Below are positions 45,997 through 55,270 of a stretch of 64,000 nucleotides of DNA, one piece after another. The notes beneath the pieces were generated by a model. It made no database searches. It was not told the DNA's origin and was given only the letters and a program-made list of their open reading frames with translations. This DNA is from Desulfobacterales bacterium HSG2 (GTDB lineage: Bacteria > Desulfobacterota > Desulfobacteria > Desulfobacterales > 4be13). Every line of letters begins with the position of its first letter. Within the stretch, counting starts at the first letter, position 1. The position numbers were made by a program, and so were the translations under genes. Location of the stretch: assembly GCA_030378035.1 (NCBI GenBank), contig JAUCGI010000008.1, positions 1 through 64,000 on the forward strand, read 5' to 3'.

Positions 45997-46656
45997 TCAG
46001 TCTTCAGGGTTTGAGATTGCCCGCCATACCATTTCAAACAGAACATTCGCCTGCCCTGCCAGGCTCTCCTTCCGTCCCCGGGAAATCCACATGAAAAAGG
46101 ATCGCTGAACCAGCCCGTGCATGAAATCGAGCAGAACGCCGGCCCGCACGTTCGGGTTCAGCATCCCCTCCTCCTGTCCCTGCCGAAGGACATCCAGGAA
46201 GAGATTGATCATCTTTTTCTGCTGAAAGGTGTCATCCGCCATCCATGTCTTAAGGGGAAGGGTCATGAACATGATGCGGCCGACCTGGGGATTCCTTTCA
46301 TAATAGTCCAACTGGACCCAGAAGACCTTCCTCAGTTTTTCCTTGAGATCCTCGAGGCCCTGAAGATGATCCGTGATCCGGTCGGTCAGTTCTCCCAGCC
46401 AGATGTCAAGAAAGGCGAACAAAAGGCCCTCCTTGCTGTCATAGTAGTTGTAGATTGTGCTGAAACTGACGCCCGCCTTCCTGGCGATGGCGCGTATGTT
46501 GGCTTTGTGGAAATCCGATTCGGAAAAGACTTCGAGCACGGCGGATTCAAGTCGTTTATGAATGTCGGACCTGAGCCTTCGGGACATGGGGGATGCCTGT
46601 TGTATGTTTCGGCCTGATGTATGATTATGATCGGCCATTTTGGTTTTTAAAAACAA
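45997..46656 (-). CDS. TetR/AcrR family transcriptional regulator
   Basis: 219 residues. The helix-turn-helix lies near residues 35-80 (VFSESDFHKANIRAIARKAG, VSFSTIYNYYDSKEGLLFAF), followed by an all-helical ligand-binding domain. Typical repressor of neighbouring transport or fatty-acid genes; no obvious target is adjacent, since both sides are repeat-filled gaps. No matching palindromic operator was identified in its leader. Confidence 0.92.
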   Translation of the reverse strand: MFLKTKMADHNHTSGRNIQQASPMSRRLRSDIHKRLESAVLEVFSESDFHKANIRAIARKAGVSFSTIYNYYDSKEGLLFAFLDIWLGELTDRITDHLQGLEDLKEKLRKVFWVQLDYYERNPQVGRIMFMTLPLKTWMADDTFQQKKMINLFLDVLRQGQEEGMLNPNVRAGVLLDFMHGLVQRSFFMWISRGRKESLAGQANVLFEMVWRAISNPED

Positions 46657-46985
46657 AGCTTTTTCGTTGAATTATATGTTTAAAAGATTGATGTTGCTGT
46701 TTCTGAAAATCTGCAAAAGACAGTTTTGTCAAAGTCCGTAACATTGTTATCAACGTCTTTTATACGAACAGAATCGGTATGTCAAGCAGAAAGATCAAAA
46801 AAATAAAAAAATATGTTTTAAAAAAAATTTTGAATATAATGAGTGAGTTAGGTAAGATGTCAGGGAAATGGCCGTTTGATGGATCAATCTGTAAAGTTTT
46901 GAAAACTTGATCCGACTATTCGTAAGTTATCAATAAATGACCTCCAAATTAATATCATGAAATTCTGAAAATTTTAAATCAGGAT
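46657..46985. other. A/T-rich gap upstream of the TetR gene
   Basis: About 330 bases with no gene. It contains A runs (46797-46830) and should hold the TetR promoter, but I do not see a clear pair of hexamers or an operator palindrome. Confidence 0.4.
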
Positions 46986-46987
46986 CC

Positions 46988-47127
46988 GGCATCCTTCATT
47001 TGTCGGTTTACACTTTCGGGTGTCAGGGTGAGTTCTTTTGCTCTTTGTGCCCTTTGTGCCTTTGTGTGGGATGTGAAATGCCGGTTGGAAAAAGTGTAAA
47101 CCACTTTCGGCTTTTATAAAGGATGCC
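46988..47127. mobile_element. MITE-like element, copy A
   Basis: Begins GGCATCCTTCATTTGTCGGT and ends in TTTATAAAGGATGCC; the 9-base ends are perfect inverted repeats and TTTACACTTTC / AAAGTGTAAACC continue the symmetry. The interior has TTTGTGCCC and TTTGTGCCTTTGTGTGGG. Same element at 47903-48035 and 48380-48531. Confidence 0.75.
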
Positions 47128-47902
47128 AAAAATACATTTTCATCATCGGGGTGAAAAAATTTGGCATCCTTCATTTGTCATCTGACACTCTCAAAGTTTT
47201 ATAAACTTTACCATGAAATACATTTTCATCACCGGGATGAAATGGGGAAAAGTTTCATAAACTTTACCATGAAAATACATTTTCATCACCGGGGTGAAAA
47301 AATTTGGCATCCCTCATTTGTCATCTGACACTTCTGAAAGAGCGGATAAACGCGAACAAACGCGGATGAGTCTGTTCATCAGAAAGAGTGTGAAGTAATA
47401 TGAAAGATGTCAAAAATTTTTTCATGGAAGTTTCTTATAGAAACAGATTCCCTGAAATTCATAACATTGTTATTGTTGTTTTTTATGTCGCGGAATTCGG
47501 TATTGGGATGAAATGGGGAAAGGCTCTCAAAGTTTCATAAACTTTCATATAGAAACAGATTCCCTGAAATTCATAACATTGTTATTGTTGTTTTTTATGT
47601 CGCGGAATTCGGTCTTGGGATGAAATGGGGAAGGGAACTCAAAGTTTCATAAACTTTACCATGAAATACATTTTCATCATCGGGGTGAAAAAATTTGGCA
47701 TCCCTCATTTGTCAGTTGACACTCTCAAAGTTTCATAAACTTTCATCACCGGGGTGAAAAAATTTGGCATCCCTCATTTGTCATCTGACACTTCTGAAGA
47801 ACAGCGGGACGCGGATAAACGCGGACAAACGCGTATGAGTCTGTTCTTCAGAAAGAGTGTGAACTGTTTTTGAAGTAATATGAAAGATGCCAAAAATTTT
47901 TT
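47128..47902. repeat. Nested repeat block
   Basis: Composed of at least two repeat types. One begins GGCATCCCTCATTTGTCATC and contains GCGGATAAACGCGGACAAACGCG (47307-47410 and 47766-47891). The other contains TTCATAACATTGTTATTG and GTCGCGGAATTCGG (around 47423-47535 and 47541-47650, again near 48041-48160). Short ATAAACTTT and CATTTTCATCACCGGG pieces link them. No gene recognised. Confidence 0.7.
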
Positions 47903-48035
47903 GGCATCCTTCATTTGTCGGTTTACACTTTCGGGTGTCAGGGTGAATTCTCTTTGTGCCCTTTGTGCCTTTGTGTGGGATATGAAATGCTGGTTGGAAA
48001 AAGTGTAAATTACTTTCGGCTTTTATGAAGGATGC
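47903..48035. mobile_element. MITE-like element, copy B
   Basis: Same ends and interior order as copy A (GGCATCCTT ... AAGGATGCC) with small differences, including a shorter centre. Oriented like copy A. Confidence 0.75.
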
Positions 48036-48197
48036 CAATTTTTTCATGGAAGTTTCTTATATAGAAACAGATTCCCTGAAATTCATAACATTGTTTTTTA
48101 TGTCGCGGAATTCGGTCTTGGGATGAAATGGGAAAGGCTCTCAAAGTTTCATAAACTTTACCATTTTCATCACCGGGATGAAAAAAATTGGCATCCT

Positions 48198-48376
48198 TCA
48201 TTTGTCAGAGTATCCCTTGCAATTCGCATCTGTTGCAACAATCAGCAGATCAGGTAATCCCTCTCTTTCACGATGTATGTCCCGCAAGTATTTTTGAAAC
48301 TCGGTAATGACCCTGCCGTGTCCGCCTCTCATGTGCTTCATCTTCGACAAAAAGTATAATTCTACGTTTCAAAATC
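48198..48376 (-). pseudogene. Stump of a TOPRIM-like nuclease gene
   Basis: Between two repeat elements a fragment survives in two frames: KRRIILFVEDEAHE, then (shifted) MRGGHGRVITEFQKYLRDIH followed by REREGLPDLLIVATDANCKGYSDK. VEDEAHE and VATDANCKGY look like the acidic motifs of RloB/TOPRIM-type partners of AAA ATPases. The stop codon is supplied by the adjoining repeat. It lies downstream of the ATPase at 48517-49803, whose partner it probably was. Confidence 0.7.
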
Positions 48377-48379
48377 AGG

Positions 48380-48531
48380 CATCCTTCATTTGTCGGTTTA
48401 CACTTTCGGGTGTTAAGTGAATTCTTTTTTGCTTCTTTGTGCCCTTTGTGCCTTTGTGTGAGATATAAAAATGCCGCCTGCTCTGATTGGAAAAAAGTGT
48501 AAACTACTTCCGGCGTTTATGAAGGATGCCC
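48380..48531. mobile_element. MITE-like element, copy C, overlapping an ATPase 3' end
   Basis: Same element as 46988-47127. Its terminal GGCATCCTTCATAAACG on the minus strand encodes the last residues (GHPS) and stop of the ATPase gene, so insertion replaced the original ATPase C-terminus and removed the start of the nuclease gene that followed. Confidence 0.75.
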
Positions 48532-49803
48532 AAAATCACCTCGCAAAATAAGCTCGGAAACGGAAATATCTTCAGTATCCTGAGCCTTGTCCGTATCATT
48601 TTCCGGCCGCATGTTTCCCCATGAGCACAGAGGCTCAATAACGGTTCCCTCGGATTCTTTGCGACAGACAAACAGATTCTCATCACAAAGCATGTCAGCC
48701 AGAATCGGAGTGTGTGTCGTGACAATCAGTTGTGTCCTGCCCGTTGCCGCGCGGGTCTCCAAGAGGTCTGCAATCATGCGTATTCTGCGGGGATGGACAC
48801 CGTTTTCAGGTTCTTCAAGTCCGAGCAGGGCGGGAGGCTCCTGTGAGCCGTTCAGGGCCAGCAGTCCAATAAGCCGCAGGGTTCCCTCGGACAGCACCCT
48901 GGTAGGAACAGGCGTCTCATTTTCCATGAGTCTGAGTTCGACCTCGCCGAGATCATTCGGTCCGACATCAATGCCTGTGACATTCGGGATAAACATGCGA
49001 AGCGCCTTTTCAATCGCGTTGAACTGATATTTGTTCTGTACGCGCAAGGTGTTCAGAAAAGAGGCAAGTTCGTTGCCCATGGGACCGATATTGCGGGTCT
49101 CTCTGATCGGACTGGGCGCACGCATCCGCTCCCGTGGCTCAAAATAGAAAAACGACCATCCGGCAAGTTCCTGACGCATGGCGGTCAGGTGCGGGTAAAG
49201 ATGCGGATAAAGGGGCACTGACAGGATGCTGTGATCCGGATGCTGATCATAACAGGTCTGATGGGCATGACCTTCCGTCCGCAAATACAACTGATCCCTT
49301 ATCTTTTCCAGAAACGGACGCCTTTTTCGGCTGACTTTTCCGTCTTTGTCCAGCGCGGCCAAGTATTCGTCAGTGACCCGCAGCTCGCCGGATTTCGGAA
49401 ACATTTCGATTTCAATGCGGTAGCGCAGATATTTTTCACGGACAGAAGTTTCATCATGCTTCAGGCCTGAGGGCAGCTCACATATCTGACGATTGACGGA
49501 TTCCGCGACAGCGTCAGAAAGTTCGACATCGGCCTCCATGCTGAGTGAAACAGTTTTCCGCGTGAGCAATCCCCTAATTCCCTCATTCCCGAACGTGAAA
49601 GATTCCAGAGGCCTGCCGCGATAAGGCGGCTCAAACGCGTCTTTAAGTGTGCGGCCGGCCGCCATCCCTGATAAAAGCTGTAAGGCATCCAGAAAATTGC
49701 TTTTTCCGGCCGCGTTGGCACCGAATAACACAGAAAGCGGGCTGAGACGCACATCAACGTCAATCAGCGATTTATAACCTTTAATTTTAATCTCTCTGAG
49801 CAT
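48517..49803 (-). CDS. AAA family ATPase (AAA21-like), 3' end altered by MITE
   Basis: 428 residues from the ATG with GGAG 10 bases before it; a GTG at 49821 is less likely. Walker A GANAAGKSNFLDA (near 30), signature-like RVLSEGTLRLIGLLAL, Walker B ALLGLEEPENGVHP (near 340) and IVTTHTPILADML. The final residues FGHPS come from a repeat element. It follows the DUF4276 gene by about 20 bases; its own nuclease partner is a stump at 48198-48376. Confidence 0.85.
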   Translation of the reverse strand: MLREIKIKGYKSLIDVDVRLSPLSVLFGANAAGKSNFLDALQLLSGMAAGRTLKDAFEPPYRGRPLESFTFGNEGIRGLLTRKTVSLSMEADVELSDAVAESVNRQICELPSGLKHDETSVREKYLRYRIEIEMFPKSGELRVTDEYLAALDKDGKVSRKRRPFLEKIRDQLYLRTEGHAHQTCYDQHPDHSILSVPLYPHLYPHLTAMRQELAGWSFFYFEPRERMRAPSPIRETRNIGPMGNELASFLNTLRVQNKYQFNAIEKALRMFIPNVTGIDVGPNDLGEVELRLMENETPVPTRVLSEGTLRLIGLLALNGSQEPPALLGLEEPENGVHPRRIRMIADLLETRAATGRTQLIVTTHTPILADMLCDENLFVCRKESEGTVIEPLCSWGNMRPENDTDKAQDTEDISVSELILRGDFGHPS

Positions 49804-49824
49804 CTGTTTCTCACTCCTCACTTC

Positions 49825-50427
49825 TTATTTCTCAGCTTTGCAGATGAAATATTGCCTCCCCTCATTTTCGGGAGACAATCCGTTCAGGCCTGTGACAAAA
49901 TGATTAAAGCTCTTTGAACGGTTGTTCGCCACATTCATGCAGGCGGAAATCTTCTCAGCGGTATCCAGTTTGGGCAAGACATCATATCCTTTCAACTCCG
50001 GAACAATTTGTCTGAGATGTTCAGATGGCTTTATTATTCCGTCTATGTTTCGGAATCTTTTCTTGTTCTGAAATTTTGCCGCCCTGAATCTCGGATAAGC
50101 CCGCTCTGTTGCCGCCATGTCTCCCAAAAACCATGCTTCCAACTCTCTGCAAACGATTCGGATCAGAACCTCACAACCTGCTCTCTCAGACAATTTCTTC
50201 AGCTTGTTTTTCAATTCAAAACAGTTATGGCTGTTCTGATCGTGCAGGATAACAATTGCGACGCCCGGCTGTCTGCTTAGTGTGGGAACAACCTTTCTGA
50301 TCGCAAGCTGCAAGTCCTCCTTTCCGTTATGCGACCTGATCTCATAACTTTCTCCGGGAATGATGATGGGAAGCAGGTTCTCCAGTGCCCGCTGCATGGA
50401 GCGTTCTTCAAGCATAAAATAAATCAT
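49825..50427 (-). CDS. DUF4276 family protein (TOPRIM-like)
   Basis: 200 residues from an ATG that overlaps the ATPase stop (ATGA); the reading from 50469 is rejected. IYFMLEERSMQRALENLLP at the N-terminus, IVILHDQNSHNCFELKNKL near residue 80 and RELEAWFLGDMAA near 115 match DUF4276, a TOPRIM-like fold with Glu, Asp and Glu as likely metal ligands. It is the partner of the frameshifted ATPase at 50424-51613. Confidence 0.85.
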   Translation of the reverse strand: MIYFMLEERSMQRALENLLPIIIPGESYEIRSHNGKEDLQLAIRKVVPTLSRQPGVAIVILHDQNSHNCFELKNKLKKLSERAGCEVLIRIVCRELEAWFLGDMAATERAYPRFRAAKFQNKKRFRNIDGIIKPSEHLRQIVPELKGYDVLPKLDTAEKISACMNVANNRSKSFNHFVTGLNGLSPENEGRQYFICKAEK

Positions 50428-51613
50428 CCCGGATTCGCTCCTCCCGCATAGCCATGCTGCCACAGCCACCCCAGCTCATTCCCGGCCTCAAAAAGCTCCG
50501 TCAGCATCCTGTCGTCCTGTGCGGGAATGATTTCCGCCTCTCCATTGTTTTTCCTCATAAAAAAGAGTTCCCTGATATCTATGGCATTGAGAAAGTCCGG
50601 GGAATGGGTGGAGACGAACACCTGCCCTCCTCTCACAGCATAATCCCTCAGTTCCTCGGCCAGTTCCGGCAGCAGCCCGGGGTGGAGGTGGGTTTCAGGC
50701 TCCTCGATGCAGAGCAGGGGATGAGGCTCCGGATCATGAAGCAGGATGAGATACGCGAACATTCTCAGCGTTCCGTCGGACATATTTCCTGAGACAAACG
50801 GATCCGCAAAAGGCCCGTCGCTGAACCTGAGCAGAATTTGCCCGGCCTCGTTCCGGATGGCCTCGACATTTTCAATCCCCGGGACGCTCCGGGCCATTTT
50901 CCTGAGAATCTCCTCAAACCGCTCAGGATGATTGTCGTGGATGAATTTGGCGACCTGGGCAATGTTCGCACCCGACGGGGAGAGATGTTCGTCAGCACCG
51001 ACCTTTCCGATCCTTTGCAGCGCCTCGTCATGAAAGTCGGACATCGCCCACCCTTCCAGCAGCTTCCGAAAGGAACTGATTGCCCTGAACCGCTGAAACT
51101 GCCCCAGCCCCTTGATCGCCAGGATATCCGGCGATTCCAGGATTTGTTCCTCCGTCTCCTCGGTTGCCCCTTTCTTTCCGTAATCCTCCTCGTTTCTAAT
51201 GACAGTTCCCTTCCCGTTGTGGAACTCCAGAAAATGCCACGGTCTGTCCTGCTGACCCCGGCGATATTTCAGAATCTCGGTCTCCGCATAAGCTCGGTTC
51301 TTTTCATGTCCGATCCTCAGAAAATAAGTCGCCAGAGGGTCCTTTTTCCGCCGGCATAACGGAATTTGATTTCGATTTCCACAAACGCATCCGGGCCGGC
51401 ACCCCGGAAGAGAAGTTCCCCGAACCCGCCCTCACGACTGACGGCCGCTGTGACATTGTTCCTCAGCGCGTCATTCAGAAAGGCAAATATCCTGAAGAAT
51501 GTCGTCTTTCCGGAACCGTTGGGGCCCACAAACACACTGAGCCGGGAAAGGTTTCCTGTCTCGGCGTTCCTGAATGCCCTGAAATTTTTCACTCGTAACT
51601 GTTCTATCTTCAT
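50424..51613 (-). pseudogene. AAA ATPase paired with DUF4276, one-base frameshift
   Basis: Start ATG with AAAGGA 8 bases upstream. KIEQLRVKNFRAFRNAETG, Walker A GPNGSGKTTFFRI, then the frame stops at 51317 after GGKRTLWRLIF. One extra A in the run at about 51340-51345 restores GGKKDPLATYFLRIGHEKN and the rest in one frame, through LLCIEEPETHLHPGLLPE and VFVSTHSPDFLNA to 50424, about 396 residues. Either a recent loss of function or a homopolymer error. Confidence 0.75.
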
Positions 51614-51635
51614 TTTCAACATCCTTTGGGCAGGG

Positions 51636-51734
51636 TTATCCTGCCAACTTCCAGTATTGTTCTATCTTCCCTCTGTTCTCACGGACACCAAAAAGTGAGG
51701 GATATCCTGTGCTTTTCTGATATATCTCATTGAG
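51636..51734 (-). pseudogene. Possible short gene stump
   Basis: An open frame without a start codon reads LNEIYQKSTGYPSLFGVREN, then RGKIEQYWKLAG, which looks like a protein end. It lies right after the truncated retropepsin of module copy 3 and before an ATPase start. It may be the far end of the small gene cut at 52618-52761. Confidence 0.3.
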
Positions 51735-52020
51735 TTAATATTCTCTTCAATCGTTTCTGCCATTCGAGTGATCTTTCAATCCGCTTTAATTGTGAATGAT
51801 TCGGTTGGTCCTCAATGGATGGCAACACATCTCCTCCGATCATGGACCATTCGGCCCCGGTGTCCAACAACGCGAAATAGTCCGATTCCAAACGCTCCAC
51901 CCGACATCTGACAGCCACCGTGACCGGCCATGAGTCTATCTTGAACATGGCCCGGAATGCTGCATTGCCGGTACTCCATATAATGTTATCCTCATCCGTC
52001 TGTTTGAACAACTGTTCCAT
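51727..52020 (-). pseudogene. Truncated retropepsin, module copy 3
   Basis: 97 residues. The first 60 align with copy 1 (WSTGNAAFRAMFKIDSWPVT, then LLDTGAEWSMIGG); after GGDV the sequence is unrelated and the flap region is lost. The catalytic DTG is kept. Six bases after the paired DUF5678-type gene. Confidence 0.7.
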
Positions 52021-52026
52021 GTTTTC

Positions 52027-52599
52027 CTACTTTCCGACTCGAAAGAACAATGTTCCGGTGAGTCTGCCGGATTTTTTCAATGTTTGATGCAGCTCCGCAT
52101 GACTTTCATGAGAGCCGAGCAACACGCCGTTTTTCAGGGCGATCCATTTGCCTTTGTATTTGTCAGCATTGTTTTCGATCCACAACATGTCTTTCCCGTG
52201 ATCTCCGTCTGCTGAGGCTTTTCCGACTCTGACCACAGGCTCGGCCAGCACCTTTTTCCAATAGTCAAGTTCGGCGGAGACCCCGTGCCGGATAGCGGAC
52301 ACAATCCTGCGGGCTTCCGACACACGGCTGGTCTCAATCAGCATCTTTATATGCTCACATATCCGCTCCGCATTTTCGGGTGTGGCCTCCCATTCCGTGT
52401 CATCGGACATTTCGGAGGCGGGCGGGTCTCCGGGAGCCTTTCCCAGGGGCACGACCGGACCGATCCACGGGCGGGCGGATGGCGTGTCTCTCCGCTGTCC
52501 GTCAGGGAACCTTTCCAATATCAGCGCGGCCGCGGCCTCCTGCTCGGCCGCTGGCAGCGCCCTGATTCTGTTTATTGCCTTCTCAAGAAGTCTGCTCAT
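52027..52599 (-). CDS. DUF5678-type protein, copy 3 (diverged)
   Basis: 190 residues, clearly related to copies 1 and 2 but diverged throughout (MSRLLEKAINRIRALPAAEQ; KYKGKWIALKNGVLLGSHES). AAGGAGA precedes the ATG, and the sequence upstream of this ribosome site is a foreign gene stump, so the module begins near 52617. Confidence 0.7.
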   Translation of the reverse strand: MSRLLEKAINRIRALPAAEQEAAAALILERFPDGQRRDTPSARPWIGPVVPLGKAPGDPPASEMSDDTEWEATPENAERICEHIKMLIETSRVSEARRIVSAIRHGVSAELDYWKKVLAEPVVRVGKASADGDHGKDMLWIENNADKYKGKWIALKNGVLLGSHESHAELHQTLKKSGRLTGTLFFRVGK

Positions 52600-52617
52600 T
52601 TTTCTGTCTCCTTATTC

Positions 52618-52761
52618 TTATTCTTTAGTATTAGTAATTTTAGGACCGATATACAATATAAAGAGGGTCCCGGCTTTATATACTGTCTCAAGGGCTCTTA
52701 TAAAATTCTGAATACTTTCATACTGCCCCTCCAATGAAAGCTCATTTGTATAAAGTTGCAT
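52618..52761 (-). pseudogene. N-terminal stump of an ATPase partner gene
   Basis: 47 residues starting 3 bases after the DUF3696 ATPase stop: MQLYTNELSLEGQYESIQNF, IRALETVYKAG, then an abrupt tail. The natural N-terminus and tight spacing mark it as the third gene of the DUF262-ATPase operon, cut off where the retropepsin/DUF5678 module begins. No family name is recognised. Confidence 0.6.
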
Positions 52762-52764
52762 TGT

Positions 52765-53955
52765 TTAAAACGCCCAGCCTGCAAAGTATTCGGAGTCTTT
52801 GTCAAACTGATCAAAGAAGTCCTTCGGCCAGTCATCCAAATTTCCCTCGTTGTCTATTAGCAGCGTCTGAACCTGAGCCAAATTTTCAGCTTCCGCTTTC
52901 TCACGCTGACGAAAAAAGTGAATCGCCACCTGTTCCTTTGTAAGTTCGGAACCTTTGTCTCTGACAGCTCTTCGGACGCCATTCAGTATGTGATCGCTGT
53001 GAGTCTCTGCGATGATTTGGATACCTGCCGAGGCAACCCGGGACAGAAACAGCCCCATGTTTGACTGTGCGGCCGGATGAAGATTCGATTCGGGATTTTC
53101 AATCAGTATGATATCCCCTCTGTCGGCGTTCAGGCATGCCGTTATAATGGGCATGACATGTATTAATCCGTACCCGACATTCTGAGGTCTGTGATACTCA
53201 CCGGATTCTGTCGTGCGAAAAGAGAGTATTACCTGATTCGCATTGGCCGCCTGTTCGATTTTAAACCCCGACCCCGGGAAAAAACGGTTCAGATATGCCT
53301 CTGTCTGTCTCTGCAATTTGAATGACTCACCGGGAATTCTCAGTTTCTCATTAACCGCCTTGCTGCCGTGTTTCAATAAGAACCAGGGAGCATATTCCCC
53401 TTTTGACCCGACTGTGCGGTATCTGTCGGAAGTATGCGCCTTATATGTTTCCTGCGGCGGTAATCTGTCAGAGGAGATATAGGTGAGTCTGTATATTTTA
53501 TCTGTTATCTCGGATGAGCCGATTTCAAATGACTCCGGCATCAGTCTGTAAATTATCTCATTATGAGACGTTGCAGCGCATTTTTTCTCAATATTCAGTC
53601 TGAGGTCAGAAAACCGTATCTCCTCAAAGGGAATGAAATAAGCCAGACGGTCTTCACTGACTGCCTTCCAGAGATATCGGTATCTGTCAGTCTCAACACC
53701 TATAATCACACGATGCCGCCCTCTGCTTTTATCAATGACATCAACCACAGTTCCCAAAGAGAGAGAATCGCCGTTCAGGATAATGCTCTGACTCCACTCG
53801 TTATGCAACATGGTCTGATTCAGCAGAGTCAGTGCCTGCAAGATGCTTGATTTGCCGGAAGCGTTAATACCACTTAGCAATGTTAAATTTTTCAGTGGCA
53901 GATGCAGCTTTTCAAAGCATTTAAAATATTCCATAATGACAGTGTTTAAAATCAT
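52765..53955 (-). CDS. DUF3696 AAA ATPase in DUF262 operon
   Basis: 396 residues. Walker A SGINASGKSSILQ (near 28), Walker B DIILIENPESNLHPAAQ (near 280; the usual Glu-Glu/Asp-Glu is Glu-Asn), IIAETHSDHILNGVRR and the C-terminal DUF3696 motif NLDDWPKDFFDQFDKD. It follows the DUF262 gene by about 70 bases. Together they form an ATPase/DUF262 pair with a third, truncated gene behind. Confidence 0.88.
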   Translation of the reverse strand: MILNTVIMEYFKCFEKLHLPLKNLTLLSGINASGKSSILQALTLLNQTMLHNEWSQSIILNGDSLSLGTVVDVIDKSRGRHRVIIGVETDRYRYLWKAVSEDRLAYFIPFEEIRFSDLRLNIEKKCAATSHNEIIYRLMPESFEIGSSEITDKIYRLTYISSDRLPPQETYKAHTSDRYRTVGSKGEYAPWFLLKHGSKAVNEKLRIPGESFKLQRQTEAYLNRFFPGSGFKIEQAANANQVILSFRTTESGEYHRPQNVGYGLIHVMPIITACLNADRGDIILIENPESNLHPAAQSNMGLFLSRVASAGIQIIAETHSDHILNGVRRAVRDKGSELTKEQVAIHFFRQREKAEAENLAQVQTLLIDNEGNLDDWPKDFFDQFDKDSEYFAGWAF

Positions 53956-54024
53956 CTCATTGCCTCATCCACAGCCTGTTTTGTCAGTTCGAATCTTTTT
54001 CGGACATTCTCTGTCCGATCAGCA

Positions 54025-55041
54025 TTAACCATGAAAAGGGTCGTGCTTTCGGTAAATTCCCTGTTTTTTTCTTAAATTTTCAAATGCATCGGCTATTTTG
54101 TTCTTTTTTTCCTTAATTTTGCTGAACGGATAATCAGACAGGATAACTGAGAGAACATCAAAATAAGCCAGACTGATTTTGTATCTCTTTTCCTCATATA
54201 TCTGAAAGGCTTTCTCTCCGAACACTTCGCAGTTGTTCCTCATGCTGTTATCCAGTTTTTTTGCGAGATTGTCAAGCTCGTTTTCGGTCATTTCATTCAT
54301 ACGGATAAGTGTCTCCGCCAGAAACTGATCCATATTCCCGCCGTATTTGTCAGTTCCCATTAGGGTGAAAGCACAGAAACGGTTCACGGCCTCTCTGTCG
54401 AGCATGTTCTTCTGTAAAAAAACACGTTTGCCGAAACGGATGCATTTTAAAAAATATGTTTTTTCCGACTGTTCTCTGAGCCAGCGTGTTGCGGGGCCGT
54501 TGTGGAGTGCGTTGCGCATCTGCTGTCTGGTAAGCGGTCGCCCGCTGTTCACCCGTTCAAATATGTCCAGTTTGGCCTGTTCCGGTACTTTGTGATCGAT
54601 CAGATACAGTATTAACCGGGTATCTTCCAAACGGTTTTGTAATTTGGGTGGCAGATCGCCAAACTTTTTTCCCAGCAGCGGGCTGCCGTTTGCCAGACCC
54701 CGTAATGCAAATTTGTCGGCAAGATAGTTTTTCAATGCTGTCAGCCGCTGTTGTCCGTCAACAACAACGATATTACCGTTCTCCTGCTCCGCAAAGTAAA
54801 AGACCGGAAGGGGGATGCGCATCAGGCAGGATTCAATCAGTTTGCTTTGACGCTGACAGTTCCAGGCAAAATCTCTTTGGATGTCGGTATCCAGTATGAA
54901 TTTGGGCTGTCCCGGTTCTGGCTGGTTTATTCCTCGGATGACTTCGAAGACTGATCTGTTTTCGGGGCGGATTATGAGACTGTCGAGGGGGTGGTTGCCC
55001 AGAGTGTCAGTGCCTTCCTGAAATTCAATATTATTTTTCAT
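54025..55041 (-). CDS. DUF262 protein with canonical DGQQR motif
   Basis: 338 residues. ILDTDIQRDFAWNCQRQSKLIES is the N-terminal arm and NIVVVDGQQRLTALKNYL the canonical nucleotide-binding motif, unlike the DGFQR/DGPQR of the triplet at 41-45 kb. FERVNSGRPLTRQQMRNALHNGP is also typical. No DUF1524 domain. AGAGGAAA precedes the ATG. It is coupled upstream to a short open frame. Confidence 0.88.
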   Translation of the reverse strand: MKNNIEFQEGTDTLGNHPLDSLIIRPENRSVFEVIRGINQPEPGQPKFILDTDIQRDFAWNCQRQSKLIESCLMRIPLPVFYFAEQENGNIVVVDGQQRLTALKNYLADKFALRGLANGSPLLGKKFGDLPPKLQNRLEDTRLILYLIDHKVPEQAKLDIFERVNSGRPLTRQQMRNALHNGPATRWLREQSEKTYFLKCIRFGKRVFLQKNMLDREAVNRFCAFTLMGTDKYGGNMDQFLAETLIRMNEMTENELDNLAKKLDNSMRNNCEVFGEKAFQIYEEKRYKISLAYFDVLSVILSDYPFSKIKEKKNKIADAFENLRKKQGIYRKHDPFHG

Positions 55042-55237
55042 GGTTATTTCCTCTTTGCATATCCTCTTCTTTTGCCGGGGAAGTCTTTCCTTGTCTGTGC
55101 ATCAGTCTGGCGTATTCAATCCCGACTTTGTCGTTTTTTGGGTTTAGTTGATAAGCTTGTTCTGAAAAAGAGGCTGGCTCTTCAGAACGGTCTAGTTTTC
55201 TCAGGACATGGGCGGTTCTTTCACAGGTTTTGAAGGG
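55031..55237 (-). pseudogene. TPR-like fragment overlapping the DUF262 start
   Basis: An open frame of about 68 codons without ATG reads ERTAHVLRKLDRSEEPASF, then SEQAYQLNPKNDKVGIEYA and RLMHRQGKTSPAKEED. The AYQLNP...YARLMHRQGK pattern is that of a TPR repeat. Its stop overlaps the DUF262 start. It may be the last part of a lost upstream gene. Confidence 0.4.
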
Positions 55238-55270
55238 TTAGGTTTCATTCTTCAGCTACGGGACTTTTGT

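Noticed and set aside
46974-48201. Several 63-88 codon frames (for example with HKGTKGTK)
   Set aside because: They are repeated translations of MITE-like elements and start or stop inside the repeats.
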